Assembly: GCA_020637985.1 (NCBI GenBank) | Contig: JACKJK010000007.1 | Coordinates: forward strand, 1-64,000 | DNA: 64,000 bases | Reading direction: 5' to 3' | DNA from: Rhodobiaceae bacterium | GTDB lineage: Bacteria > Pseudomonadota > Alphaproteobacteria > Rhizobiales > Tepidamorphaceae | Shown: positions 1-9,157 of the stretch, piece after piece | Position numbering within the stretch: the stretch's first letter is position 1 | Layout of the letters: each line of letters opens with the position of its first letter | Translations under genes and position numbers: made by a program | The notes under the pieces: generated by a model | The model's input: only the letters and a program-made list of their open reading frames with translations | Database searches by the model: none | Told to the model about the DNA's origin: nothing

Positions 1-59
1 GCGAAAACGCGATGGTTTCGCGATCGGGATGCGGGCGGTGCTGGCAAGGGAGCGTGGTG

Positions 60-827
60 ATGACTGCAAACGGGGAAGTGGTTTCAGCGCCGCGCGAGGT
101 GCGTTTCGATGCCGGGCGGCATCCGCGTGCGAAGATCGGCTACGTGCTGCTGGCGACCGAACAGACGGTTCAGGACGACGTGGTGTCGCTGTGTCCGGAC
201 GGCGTCGGGGTGCATTTCGCGCGCGCGGCCATTCCCGATTCCATCACCAACGAGACGCTGGCCGCGCAAGCCGACCTGCTTGCCGATTGCGCGTCGACGC
301 TGCTGCCGGACGGTTCGCTGGACGTCGTCGCCTATGCCTGCACCTCGGGCAGCCTGGTGATCGGCGAGGAGCGCGTGCAACGCGAACTCAACCGCGGCGC
401 GCCCAACGCCCGTGCGACATCTATCATCACCGGCGTCATCCGGGCGCTGCGGCAGGTCGGCGCGCGGAGCATCGTGGTGGCGACGCCCTACCTCGACGAG
501 GTCAACACGCGGGAGAAAATCTATCTGGAGCGCGCCGGTTTCGACATCCTCGACATCCAGGGACTGAACCTCGAACGCGACAGCGACATGGTGCGCGTCG
601 CGCCTGATTACATCGCCGAGTTCGCCCTGTCGCTCGACCGGGCGGACGCGGACGCGATCTTCGTGTCCTGCGGGGCGCTGCGCAGCCTCGACGTCATCGG
701 CTCAATCGAGCGCAAGGCGGGCAAGCCGGCGATCTGCTCCAACCAGGCGATGATCTGGGACACCTTCCGGCTGGCCGGAATCGAGGACCGTTTCGAGGAT
801 TACGGGTCGCTGCTGCGCGATGCCTGA
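60..827 (+). CDS. Maleate isomerase / arylmalonate decarboxylase-like enzyme (Asp/Glu racemase superfamily)
   Basis: A 255-residue cytosolic protein of the Asp/Glu/hydantoin racemase superfamily, in the branch with maleate cis-trans isomerase and arylmalonate decarboxylase. These enzymes use two cysteines facing each other across the active site. Here Cys94 lies in YACTSGS and Cys204 in VSCGALRS, the expected places, so the enzyme looks active. Members isomerise maleate to fumarate in nicotinate-type ring degradation, or act on related 2-oxo or aryl-malonate acids; the substrate cannot be read from sequence. I chose ATG60 over an upstream in-frame GTG at 12 because an AAGGGAG-like ribosome site sits about 8 bases before it and family members begin near here. 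It stands alone: the next gene starts 188 bp downstream and encodes an unrelated exoprotein. Confidence 0.8.
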   Translation: MTANGEVVSAPREVRFDAGRHPRAKIGYVLLATEQTVQDDVVSLCPDGVGVHFARAAIPDSITNETLAAQADLLADCASTLLPDGSLDVVAYACTSGSLVIGEERVQRELNRGAPNARATSIITGVIRALRQVGARSIVVATPYLDEVNTREKIYLERAGFDILDIQGLNLERDSDMVRVAPDYIAEFALSLDRADADAIFVSCGALRSLDVIGSIERKAGKPAICSNQAMIWDTFRLAGIEDRFEDYGSLLRDA

Positions 828-1015
828 ATTCGGCTGCCGGGGCAGCGGTTGCGGCGAATTGCGTTAAACACGTTCATTCATCATTAACCACGTTGCTTTC
901 GGCGCACGCGGCTCAATGTTCCTTGTCGGGATAGGCAAGGGCTGCGGTTTGCGCCACTATAGCGCGCGGCGGACCTGAAAATTGTCGATTTGTATCAGTC
1001 GCGTGGTCCCGCCAG
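828..1015. other. Intergenic region before first RTX gene
   Basis: This 188-bp gap is AT-richer than its surroundings, with TTAA and ATTAACC motifs around 864-890, and probably holds the promoter of the RTX gene. A weak sigma70-like pair, TTGCGT at 859-864 and CATTAA at 882-887 with 17 bp between, is the best I can see. No clear ribosome site precedes the ATG at 1016. Confidence 0.3.
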
Positions 1016-4000
1016 ATGTCCGGAACGATCTTCCTTGAAGCCAGCGAGCTTTCCGTCCTCGAGACCGAGGGGACGGTGATCGTACCGATCCTGCGCACCG
1101 GCGATCTCAGCCTGCCGGTCAACATCATCTATGGCGTAACGCCGGACAATGCGACGCAGGGCGTCGACTACGTCGACACCGACGGCACGGTGCGCATGGA
1201 GGCCGGACAGGACCGTGTCTACGTACCGGTGACCATCCTCGACGACGGGCTGTCCGAGCCCACCGAGAGTTTCGTCGTCTCGATCATCAACGTCGACAGC
1301 GGCATGCTGCTGTTTCCGCGCACCGCGCGCGTCAGCATTCTCGACAACGAGAACCCGGTCACCGACCCGGTCGATCCGCCGCTGGTGTCGGACTACGACG
1401 TGGCCGACACGGTGATCGCGTCCGGGCTTGTGCAGCCGATCGCGCTGGAATTCGCACCGCACGACCCCTCGCTGATCTACATCGCGGAGAAGCGCGGCAT
1501 CATCAAGGTCTTCGACCTCGACACCGGCACCGTCACGGGCACGTTCCTCGACATCTCCGCGCAGGTGAACAACATCGCCGATCGCGGGCTGATGGACATC
1601 GCGCTGCACCCGGACTTCGCCAACAACCCTTATGTCTATGCCTTCTACGTGGTCGACCCGGCGGATTCGGCCACGCAGGGCGGCAACGCGGGACTCGATG
1701 GCGGCGGCAACCGCTTCGCCTACCTCATGCGCTACACGGCGGATGCCGCCGACAACTACGAGTCGGTGGTTCCCGGCAGCGGCGTGGTCCTGCTCGGCGG
1801 AGCCGGGCAGACGCTTGCCGACATCAGCGGCGGCGGGGCGATCGACAGCACCAATCCCGGCAACGTCAACGTGCGCGCCTCCGACATCGATGCGGCGACG
1901 GGGCAGTACATCCGCGACTACATCGCGGTCGATTCCAAGTCGCACGCCGGCGGCTCGATCGCCTTCGGCCCGGACGGGGCGCTCTACGTGTCTACGGGCG
2001 ACGGGGCGTCGTACAATTTCGCCGACCCACGCGCGGTCGCGGTGCAAAGCCTCGACAGCCTGCGCGGCAAGATCCTGCGCATCGACCCGCTGAGCGGGGA
2101 CGGGCTTGCCGACAACCCGTTCGCGGCCGCCGGCAGCGACCTCACCGACAACGCCGCGAAGGTCTGGCAGCTTGGCCTGCGCAACCCGTTCTCGATGGGT
2201 TTCGACCTCAATGGCAACCTGTTCATCACCGAGACCGGCTGGAACACCTACGAGGAGATCAACAGCGCTGGCGCGGGCGCCAACTTCGGCTGGCCGTACT
2301 ACGAGGGCGGCGACAACGGCACGCTGGTGCAGACCAACGGCTACAACACGCTGCCTGGCGCCAGCGCCTTCTACCAGCAGGTGGCGAGCGGGGCGATTAC
2401 CGTAACGCCGGCGTTCCGCGCCTTCGCGCATGCCTCGAGCGCGCCGGGCTACCAGGTGCAGGCGATCACCGGCGCCGACACCGTGCTCAACTCGCCGCTC
2501 TATCCCGACGCGCTGCGCAACCACTACATCTTCACCGACGTGTCGCAGGGCGAGGTCTTCGCCGTCGACGTCAACGACCGCCAGGACGTCAAATTCCTGT
2601 TCAAGACGGCAAGTGGGCTTGCGCCGGTCTACTTCCGCCAGGGACCGGACGGCTACATGTACTACGCCAACATCGTCACCGGGCAGGTCGGGCGGCTGAT
2701 GATCACCGACCCGGACGCGCCGCCGACGGACGCGCCGTCCGCAGGCATCCTGACGGCGGATTACTTCTCCGCAAGCGGGGCGACGGCGCTTGCCGGCGTC
2801 GACTTCGGCGCCACGCCGGCGTTCAGCGAGGAGGTGACGCAGGTCCAGCAGGCTGCGGGCACGGGTAGCTTCTACGCCGGCGGGCCGGTCGACAACTTCG
2901 CCGCACGCTACACCGGCACCTTCTCGATCAGCACGGCGGGCGGCCACAGCTTCCACCTGACCAGCGACGACGGCTCGGCGCTATTCATCGACGGACAAAG
3001 GGTGATCGACAACGACGGCCTGCATTCCGACCGCGAGCTGTCGGCAACGGTTACGCTGGGAGCCGGCAGCCACACGATCGAGCTGCGCTACTTCGAGGCA
3101 ACGGGCTCCGCGACGCTCGATCTCGACTGGAGCGGTCCCGGCTTTGCGCGCCAGCCGATGCGCTTCCTCGGCAATCCCGACGGTGATCTCATCGCCGCCG
3201 TGGCGGCGGAAAACATGACCGTCACCGACATTGGCGGCGACCGCCAGACCTGGCAGGAAGTCTCCGACATCGACGCGATCGGCGGCGCGGCGCTGAAGGC
3301 GCTGGGGCAGGCAGGCGAAGAGGCGCGCGTCGAGGTCAGTTTCGCGAAGGCCGAGACCTACACCGTGTATGCGCGGGTGCGCGGTTTCGACGGGGGATCG
3401 GACTCGATCTACGGGCAGTCGGCGCTCGACGGCGCGGCGAACCGCGCGGTGCACTTTGCGGGCGATGGCAATTTCCGCTGGGTCGAACTCGGGGCCTACA
3501 CGGTGTCGGCGGGCGGGCTGCTTACGCCGCGCACCATCGCCGTTGGCATTCGCGAACTCAACGCCGAACTCGACGCGGTGATCGTGCATGCGCGCTCGGG
3601 CCTGACCCAGGGCGAACTCGACGCGCTGGCGCGCGGGCAGGCGACGTCGCCCGGCGTCGGGCTGGTGGCGGTGATGTCGGGCGAGGATCTCGCGGTCTCC
3701 GACATCGGCGGCAACGGGCTGACGTGGCAGCCGGTGGCGACGGGCGGTGCGTTCGGCGGGGCGGTTCTGAAGGCGCTGGGCGAAGCCGGTGAGACGGCGC
3801 GCGCGACGGTTAGTTTCGCGGAGGTCGGCGAGTATACGCTCTACGCCCGCGTGCGCGGCTTCGACGGGGCGTCGGATTCGATCTTCGTGCAGAGCCAGCT
3901 TGACGGGGCGACGGACCAGGCAATTCACTTCACCGGCGACGGCGCGTTCCACTGGCTCAAGGTCGCGCTGTTCCCGGTCGCGGCGGGTGAGACCGGCACC

Positions 4001-5788
4001 GCGCACGAGATCGTTGTTGGCCTGCGCGAACTCAACGCCGAGCTCGACGAGCTGGTGCTGCATGCACGCGGCAACCTGCAGGCGAGCGAGCTCGACGCGA
4101 TCGTGCTCGCCGACACGCCGGGCGTTGGCGACGGACTTGTCGCGGTGGTCGCGGCGGAGGACATGATCGCCGATGACGCGAACGGCGACGGTTTCACGTG
4201 GCAGGCGGTGCAGGCGGCCGGTGCCATCGGCGGCGGGGCACTGAAGGCCAACGGGCAGGCCGGCGAGGAGGCGCGCGCAGACATCACCTTCGACGAAGCC
4301 GGCACCTACACGCTGTATGCGCGTGTGCGCGGCTTCGACGGAGCGTCGGACAGTCTCTACGTGCAGTCGGCGCTCAACGGGGTTGCCGACCAGGCGACGC
4401 ACTTCGCGGGAACCGGCGAATTCATCTGGATCGCGGCGGGCAGCTACACGGCGGATGCCGGCATCATCGGCGTTCCGCAGCGCCTGTCGATCGCCATCCG
4501 CGAGGCCAATGCCGAGGTCGACGAACTCGTCGTGCATGCGCGTTCCGACATGACGGGCGCCGAACTCGACGCGCTGGCCATCGCCGCGCACGCGGGCCAC
4601 GGCGGCGGGTCAGGGCGCGTGCCGACAGTCAACCTGAGCCAGGCGACGCTGCCGGTGACGATCAACCTCTACGACGTCAACGCGGCGCCGACGGCGGAGG
4701 GCCTCTTCCTCAATGCGGTCGGGGGACCGGGCGACGATACGCTGATCGGCAACGCCATGGGCAACATCCTCGACGGGCTTGCCGGCGCCGACATCATGGT
4801 GGGCAGCTTCGGTGACGACATCTTCGTCGTCGACAACTCCGGCGACATCGTCGCAGACGAGCCGGACGGGGGCATCGAGCAGGTCAATTCGAGCGTCTCC
4901 TTCACGCTCTTCTCGCACCTTGAAAACCTGACGCTGCTGGGCAGCGACGACATCGACGCCATCGGCAACGAGCTCGACAACATCCTGATCGGCAACGCCG
5001 GCAACAACACGCTCGATGGTTTGGCCGGAGCCGACACCATGGTCGGCAACGCCGGCGACGATATCTTCGTCGTCGACAATGTCGGCGACACGGTTTCCGA
5101 CCTGGCGAGCGGCGGCGGCACCGACCAGGTCAACAGCTGGGTCAGCTTCGCGCTGGTCGACCACATCGAGAACCTGAGCCTGCTGGGGACGTCCGACATC
5201 AACGCCATCGGCAACGCGCTCGCCAACGTGCTGATCGGCAACTCGGGCAACAACACGCTCGACGGGCTTGGCGGGGCGGACACGATGGTGGGCAACGGCG
5301 GCGACGACATCTACGTCGTCGACAACGCCGGGGACATCGTTTCCGAGAGCCCGGGCGGGGGCACGGACCAGGTCAATTCGAGCGTCAGTTTCGTGCTGTT
5401 CGCCAACATCGAGAACCTGTCGCTGCTGGGGTCCGGCAACATCAACGCGACGGGCAACGAACTCGCCAACACGCTGATCGGCAATTCCGGCAGCAACGTC
5501 TTCCTAGGCAACGCCGGCAACGACCTGATGATCGGCAATGGCGGCAACGACACATTCGTCTTCGGCGACGGCTGCAACGACGACACGATCACCGACTTCT
5601 CCGGCGGCGCGGGACTAGGCGACCAGCTGAACGTCGCGGCCTTCGGCTTTGCCGACTTCAACGCCGTGCTGGCCGCAGCCACGGACATTTCGGGCGCGGT
5701 CGTCATCCAGCTCGACGCCGACGATTCCATCACGCTTCAGGGCGTCGCCAAGGCCGACCTCGCAGGCGATGATTTCGTGCTGGTGTGA
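1016..5788 (+). CDS. Large RTX exoprotein: Calx-beta, glucose/sorbosone dehydrogenase-like propeller, PA14, three carbohydrate-binding-like repeats, RTX tail
   Basis: A 1590-residue mosaic without an N-terminal signal peptide, as expected for type I secretion substrates. Residues 1-115 resemble a Calx-beta domain (VTILDDGLSEPTESF). Residues about 124-561 resemble the glucose/sorbosone dehydrogenase six-bladed propeller, with blade motifs such as IAFGPDGALYVSTGDG and LGLRNPFSMGFD; members often bind PQQ and calcium and oxidise sugars. Residues 577-713 form a PA14 domain (SDDGSALFIDGQRV). Residues about 725-1192 are three 155-residue modules that look carbohydrate-binding (YTLYARVRGFDG, SDSI). 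From about 1237 to the end are RTX nonapeptides (GGPGDDTLIGN, NAGDDIFVVDN) in an 81-residue super-repeat, closing with the hydrophobic tail typical of type I signals. It is likely extracellular, calcium-folded and bound to polysaccharide. Catalysis is not proven, since some propellers of this family are inactive. No secretion genes lie nearby. Confidence 0.8.
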   Translation: MSGTIFLEASELSVLETEGTVIVPILRTGDLSLPVNIIYGVTPDNATQGVDYVDTDGTVRMEAGQDRVYVPVTILDDGLSEPTESFVVSIINVDSGMLLFPRTARVSILDNENPVTDPVDPPLVSDYDVADTVIASGLVQPIALEFAPHDPSLIYIAEKRGIIKVFDLDTGTVTGTFLDISAQVNNIADRGLMDIALHPDFANNPYVYAFYVVDPADSATQGGNAGLDGGGNRFAYLMRYTADAADNYESVVPGSGVVLLGGAGQTLADISGGGAIDSTNPGNVNVRASDIDAATGQYIRDYIAVDSKSHAGGSIAFGPDGALYVSTGDGASYNFADPRAVAVQSLDSLRGKILRIDPLSGDGLADNPFAAAGSDLTDNAAKVWQLGLRNPFSMGFDLNGNLFITETGWNTYEEINSAGAGANFGWPYYEGGDNGTLVQTNGYNTLPGASAFYQQVASGAITVTPAFRAFAHASSAPGYQVQAITGADTVLNSPLYPDALRNHYIFTDVSQGEVFAVDVNDRQDVKFLFKTASGLAPVYFRQGPDGYMYYANIVTGQVGRLMITDPDAPPTDAPSAGILTADYFSASGATALAGVDFGATPAFSEEVTQVQQAAGTGSFYAGGPVDNFAARYTGTFSISTAGGHSFHLTSDDGSALFIDGQRVIDNDGLHSDRELSATVTLGAGSHTIELRYFEATGSATLDLDWSGPGFARQPMRFLGNPDGDLIAAVAAENMTVTDIGGDRQTWQEVSDIDAIGGAALKALGQAGEEARVEVSFAKAETYTVYARVRGFDGGSDSIYGQSALDGAANRAVHFAGDGNFRWVELGAYTVSAGGLLTPRTIAVGIRELNAELDAVIVHARSGLTQGELDALARGQATSPGVGLVAVMSGEDLAVSDIGGNGLTWQPVATGGAFGGAVLKALGEAGETARATVSFAEVGEYTLYARVRGFDGASDSIFVQSQLDGATDQAIHFTGDGAFHWLKVALFPVAAGETGTAHEIVVGLRELNAELDELVLHARGNLQASELDAIVLADTPGVGDGLVAVVAAEDMIADDANGDGFTWQAVQAAGAIGGGALKANGQAGEEARADITFDEAGTYTLYARVRGFDGASDSLYVQSALNGVADQATHFAGTGEFIWIAAGSYTADAGIIGVPQRLSIAIREANAEVDELVVHARSDMTGAELDALAIAAHAGHGGGSGRVPTVNLSQATLPVTINLYDVNAAPTAEGLFLNAVGGPGDDTLIGNAMGNILDGLAGADIMVGSFGDDIFVVDNSGDIVADEPDGGIEQVNSSVSFTLFSHLENLTLLGSDDIDAIGNELDNILIGNAGNNTLDGLAGADTMVGNAGDDIFVVDNVGDTVSDLASGGGTDQVNSWVSFALVDHIENLSLLGTSDINAIGNALANVLIGNSGNNTLDGLGGADTMVGNGGDDIYVVDNAGDIVSESPGGGTDQVNSSVSFVLFANIENLSLLGSGNINATGNELANTLIGNSGSNVFLGNAGNDLMIGNGGNDTFVFGDGCNDDTITDFSGGAGLGDQLNVAAFGFADFNAVLAAATDISGAVVIQLDADDSITLQGVAKADLAGDDFVLV
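3188..4590 (+). repeat. Three tandem 155-residue modules in the RTX dehydrogenase-like protein
   Basis: Three in-frame modules begin near 3188, 3660 and 4131, with a period of about 470 bp. Each carries the ordered motifs AAEDM or SGEDL, TWQ-V, GGAALKA or similar, YTLYARVRGFDG, SDS(I/L), HF-G-G-F-W and (L/I)RE-NAE-DE-V-HAR. They differ at many codons, so the expansion is old. The pattern ARVRGFDGxSDS resembles jelly-roll carbohydrate-binding modules; this assignment is inference. Confidence 0.7.
5196..5649 (+). repeat. Near-identical duplicated RTX tract, copy A
   Basis: This 454-bp tract matches 8334-8787 in the next gene without gaps at an offset of exactly 3138 bp. By eye I find a single difference, A5576 against G8714 (Asn to Asp). 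Upstream similarity extends to 4981/8119 but with many changes. Synonymous positions are shared as well, including the rare CTAGGC. Confidence 0.9.
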
Positions 5789-5826
5789 CTTCCAGAAACT
5801 GGAAGTTGCCGCGGGAGCTTACCCGC
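5788..5826 (+). other. Tandem hairpins at the end of the first RTX gene
   Basis: A perfect 8-bp stem, ACTTCCAG/CTGGAAGT with an AAA loop (5788-5806), begins within the stop codon. It is followed by GCGGG/CCCGC with a 6-nt loop (5811-5826). There is no T-run, so this is not a classical intrinsic terminator. It could act as a processing or attenuation structure between the two RTX genes. Confidence 0.45.
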
Positions 5827-5914
5827 AAGTAAAGTCTCTTGCAGGTTTTTCGAAGCCGGCGATGCAGGCTGCTGGAAGATGCCGCCTGACCAGTAGGGCG
5901 AGGAGCGGATCCAC

Positions 5915-8900
5915 ATGGCGATCTACGAGTACTGGTCCGATGTCTTCGACTTCGAGTCCGCGGCGCTGGTTTCGCAGTCGGCAAGCCGCATCGTGTATGC
6001 CAACGGCATCCTGAACTCCGACGGCACGCACACCGCCGATGGGACCTTCACCGTTCTCAATGGAACCTTCACGGAGTCCGTCGCCACGGCAGGGTTCGAC
6101 CAGGGCACGATCACCTCGATCGTGCGTGAAGGCCCGCTCAACACCACGCTGGTCACCGTCACCAACAATCTGCCGACACTCGACCACTTCACGACCCTTC
6201 GCGACGAGACCGAAGGCCTGCGCTCGCAGCTGGACTGGTTCTACTTGTCCGAACCCGTCGACGCGACTTTCTCCGCCACGCGCTACACACTGGAGTTCGC
6301 CGACGGGACCTTTGCGTGGTTCAACGGAACTGGCTTGCCGACGGCGCCGGAAGACGGCGACATCGGCTCGGTCACCTCGGTCGAGCACCGCACTGCGGGT
6401 GGCGTTCTTATCCCTGCCGACACGGTCGATCTGTCGTCTAACCCGAAATCGCTCGGCTATCTTTCCAGCCTCATCTTCTATCCAGGCACGATCTATCAAC
6501 TCGATCTCTTTGACAGCGGGCAAACCTTCGTCTCGTCCGCCCTCTCCGGCGACGAGATCGACATGCACGGCGGGGCCGGCAACGACACGTTTACCGGCAG
6601 TGCGGCCGACGACCACATGCAGGGGGAAGGGGGTTCGGACACGGCGACGGGTGGTGGCGGATCGGATTCCTTCCACCAGGACATAGACGGCTATGTCAAT
6701 TTCAACGGCGGATCCGATGCGGACCCGGACGAGCTCGGCGTAACCAACTCCACCGGGACGAGCAGGTCCCTGCAACTGGTGCCCTACGATACGGGCAATC
6801 CGTCAGCCTTCGACATCCTTGCCAAAACACCGTCTTCCACCCCGGTCGCCTATGGCGTCGATGTGGAGGTGTTCTCCTTCAGCATGGGTGACCAGGGCGA
6901 CACGTTCACCGTGTCCGGGGATTTCGGCAACACCGGCCTTTCGACGTTGTACGTCTTCGGCGGAGACGGCAACGACACGGTTGATCTGTATGGGCAAGGT
7001 CTCTTTGTCATTGTCAGCGGCGGTCTCGGCAACGACACGATCACGGACAGCGCGGGCATTCCCGGCCAGGCGAGCCTGAACGGCGACGAGGGCGTCGACA
7101 CCATCACCGCGAATTCCAACTTCTCAACTGTGTTCGGCGGCGAGGGCGACGATATCCTAATCAGCAATGCCGCCGGAGCGACCCTGAGCTATATCAGCGC
7201 GCCCGGCGCGGTGACGGTCAACCTGTCCACGAACACTGTGAGCGGCGGGGACGGCAACGACGTGATCTCCGGTTTCCGCAACGTTTCCGGCAGCGACCTG
7301 TTCGGCGATCACCTGACCGGGAATGCATTCGCCAATACGATCGGCGGCAAGGGCGGGGCCGATACTCTGATCGGCCTTGCCGGCAACGACATCCTGATCG
7401 GCGGGGCCGGCATCGACACCATGATCGGTGGCACGGATGACGATACCTACAACGTCGAGGAAACCGGCGACATCGTCTCGGAGGCTCCGGGCGAGGGCAC
7501 CGACCTGGTCGAGGCCACCGCGACATTCACGCTGCCCGACAATGTCGAGAACCTGACACTGAAGGGCAGCGGCGTCATCGACGGCTTCGGCAACGGCCTG
7601 GCAAACGTGCTGATCGGCAACTTCCAGTCGAACCTGCTCGTCGGCGGCGGCGGTGCGGACGTCATTGACGGCAAACAGGGTGCCGACACGATGGTTGGCG
7701 GGCCCGGCGACGACATCTTCATCGTCGACGACACGGGAGACACGGTTTCCGACGGCGCCGGCGAGGGAACCGACCAGGTCAATTCCTATGTCGGGTTCAC
7801 GCTGTTTGCCAACCTGGAACATCTTTCGCTGCTGGGGACGAGCCACATCAACGCCATCGGCAACGATCTGAACAACAACCTGTTCGGCAACTCCGGCAAC
7901 AACACGCTGGATGGACTGGCGGGCGCCGACACCATGATCGGGGGGCTGGGAAACGACATCTATGTCGTGGACGATGTCGGTGACAGCGTCTCGGATTCTC
8001 CCTCCGGCGGGACAGACCAGGTCAATTCCTACGTGTCCTTCACGCTCTTTGCGTATCTGGAGAACCTGTCGCTGCTCGGCACGGCGAACATCAACGCCAT
8101 CGGCAACTCCGAGAACAACATCCTGATCGGCAACGCCGGCAACAACACGCTCGATGGTTTGGCCGGAGCCGACACCATGGTCGGCAACGCCGGCGACGAC
8201 ATCTTCGTCGTCGACAACGTTGGCGACACGGTTTCCGACCTGGCGAGCGGCGGCGGCACCGACCAGGTCAACAGCTCGGTCTCTTTTGCACTCGTCGATC
8301 ACATCGAGAACCTTTCCCTGCTCGGCAGCGGCAACATCAACGCCATCGGCAACGCGCTCGCCAACGTGCTGATCGGCAACTCGGGCAACAACACGCTCGA
8401 CGGGCTTGGCGGGGCGGACACGATGGTGGGCAACGGCGGCGACGACATCTACGTCGTCGACAACGCCGGGGACATCGTTTCCGAGAGCCCGGGCGGGGGC
8501 ACGGACCAGGTCAATTCGAGCGTCAGTTTCGTGCTGTTCGCCAACATCGAGAACCTGTCGCTGCTGGGGTCCGGCAACATCAACGCGACGGGCAACGAAC
8601 TCGCCAACACGCTGATCGGCAATTCCGGCAGCAACGTCTTCCTAGGCAACGCCGGCAACGACCTGATGATCGGCAATGGCGGCAACGACACATTCGTCTT
8701 CGGCGACGGCTGCGACGACGACACGATCACCGACTTCTCCGGCGGCGCGGGACTAGGCGACCAGCTGAACGTCGCGGCCTTCGGCTTCGCCGACTTCGCG
8801 GCGGTGCAGGCGGTGACGACCGACACGGCAGGCGGCGCGCTGATCCAGCTCGACAGCGACGATTCCGTGACGCTCCAGGGGGTGCTGAAGGCGGACCTCG

Positions 8901-8926
8901 TGGAGGACGATTTCATTCTCGTCTAG
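5915..8926 (+). CDS. RTX calcium-binding exoprotein
   Basis: A 1003-residue acidic protein without a signal peptide. The first 210 or so residues form a beta-rich region I do not recognise (from MAIYEYWSDVFDFES). Residues from about 215 on hold RTX nonapeptides (GGAGNDTFTG, GGDGNDTVDLYG, GGAGIDTMIGG). The second half contains several copies of an 81-residue unit with the order IGN-NTLDGLAGADTM, GDDIFVVDN, GDTVSD, GGTDQVNS-VSF, ENLSLLGS. The tail VTLQGVLKADLVEDDFILV-like segment is hydrophobic with a terminal acidic-hydrophobic pattern, as in type I secretion signals. GAGGAG 9 bases upstream supports ATG5915. It lies 126 bp after the other RTX gene, so the two may be co-transcribed. The last 450 bp or so are nearly identical to the end of that gene. 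The function of the N-terminal domain is unknown. Confidence 0.85.
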   Translation: MAIYEYWSDVFDFESAALVSQSASRIVYANGILNSDGTHTADGTFTVLNGTFTESVATAGFDQGTITSIVREGPLNTTLVTVTNNLPTLDHFTTLRDETEGLRSQLDWFYLSEPVDATFSATRYTLEFADGTFAWFNGTGLPTAPEDGDIGSVTSVEHRTAGGVLIPADTVDLSSNPKSLGYLSSLIFYPGTIYQLDLFDSGQTFVSSALSGDEIDMHGGAGNDTFTGSAADDHMQGEGGSDTATGGGGSDSFHQDIDGYVNFNGGSDADPDELGVTNSTGTSRSLQLVPYDTGNPSAFDILAKTPSSTPVAYGVDVEVFSFSMGDQGDTFTVSGDFGNTGLSTLYVFGGDGNDTVDLYGQGLFVIVSGGLGNDTITDSAGIPGQASLNGDEGVDTITANSNFSTVFGGEGDDILISNAAGATLSYISAPGAVTVNLSTNTVSGGDGNDVISGFRNVSGSDLFGDHLTGNAFANTIGGKGGADTLIGLAGNDILIGGAGIDTMIGGTDDDTYNVEETGDIVSEAPGEGTDLVEATATFTLPDNVENLTLKGSGVIDGFGNGLANVLIGNFQSNLLVGGGGADVIDGKQGADTMVGGPGDDIFIVDDTGDTVSDGAGEGTDQVNSYVGFTLFANLEHLSLLGTSHINAIGNDLNNNLFGNSGNNTLDGLAGADTMIGGLGNDIYVVDDVGDSVSDSPSGGTDQVNSYVSFTLFAYLENLSLLGTANINAIGNSENNILIGNAGNNTLDGLAGADTMVGNAGDDIFVVDNVGDTVSDLASGGGTDQVNSSVSFALVDHIENLSLLGSGNINAIGNALANVLIGNSGNNTLDGLGGADTMVGNGGDDIYVVDNAGDIVSESPGGGTDQVNSSVSFVLFANIENLSLLGSGNINATGNELANTLIGNSGSNVFLGNAGNDLMIGNGGNDTFVFGDGCDDDTITDFSGGAGLGDQLNVAAFGFADFAAVQAVTTDTAGGALIQLDSDDSVTLQGVLKADLVEDDFILV
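8334..8787 (+). repeat. Near-identical duplicated RTX tract, copy B
   Basis: Partner of 5196-5649. Identity stops abruptly at 8788 (C against T5650), after which the two C-terminal secretion tails diverge at many positions. Such sharp limits inside a longer diverged repeat point to recent gene conversion or unequal exchange, not to shared ancestry of the whole tail alone. Confidence 0.9.
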
Positions 8927-8939
8927 GGTTCATCGTGAT

Positions 8940-8964
8940 CGGGCGCTGAGAATCAGATCGCCCG
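8940..8964 (+). terminator. Weak hairpin after second RTX gene
   Basis: CGGGCG (8940-8945) and CGCCCG (8959-8964) can form a 6-bp stem with a 13-nt loop, 13 bp after the stop. No T-run follows, so a terminator role is only possible. The rest of the gap up to 9157 shows nothing I can name. Confidence 0.25.
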
Positions 8965-9157
8965 GCGGGAGCAGGGCATGCGTCCAGGAGACGGCGCGTT
9001 CAGGCAGCGTTCATGTGGGCAGTGGTTTCGTACGCCACATAACGGCCATGAGCGTGTCGCACTGCGCACATGATCGAAGCTGATTCTCTCTGGCCATGAC
9101 GAACGCCCCCGCGCATTCGGTTTGTCGGGCGACGCGCGATCCCTTCTGGAGACTGGA

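Noticed and set aside
860..890. Possible CtrA site (TTAA-N7-TTAAC) before the first RTX gene
   Set aside because: The two TTAA half-sites are about 16 bp apart, not 7.
995..4600. Two long minus-strand frames opposite the RTX dehydrogenase-like gene
   Set aside because: They are Arg/Val-rich with no recognisable domain, and the plus strand shows ordered known domains over the same span.
4720..8720. Regular short repeats that could be read as a CRISPR-like or satellite array
   Set aside because: They are in-frame coding repeats for RTX nonapeptides, with no uniform spacer and repeat lengths.
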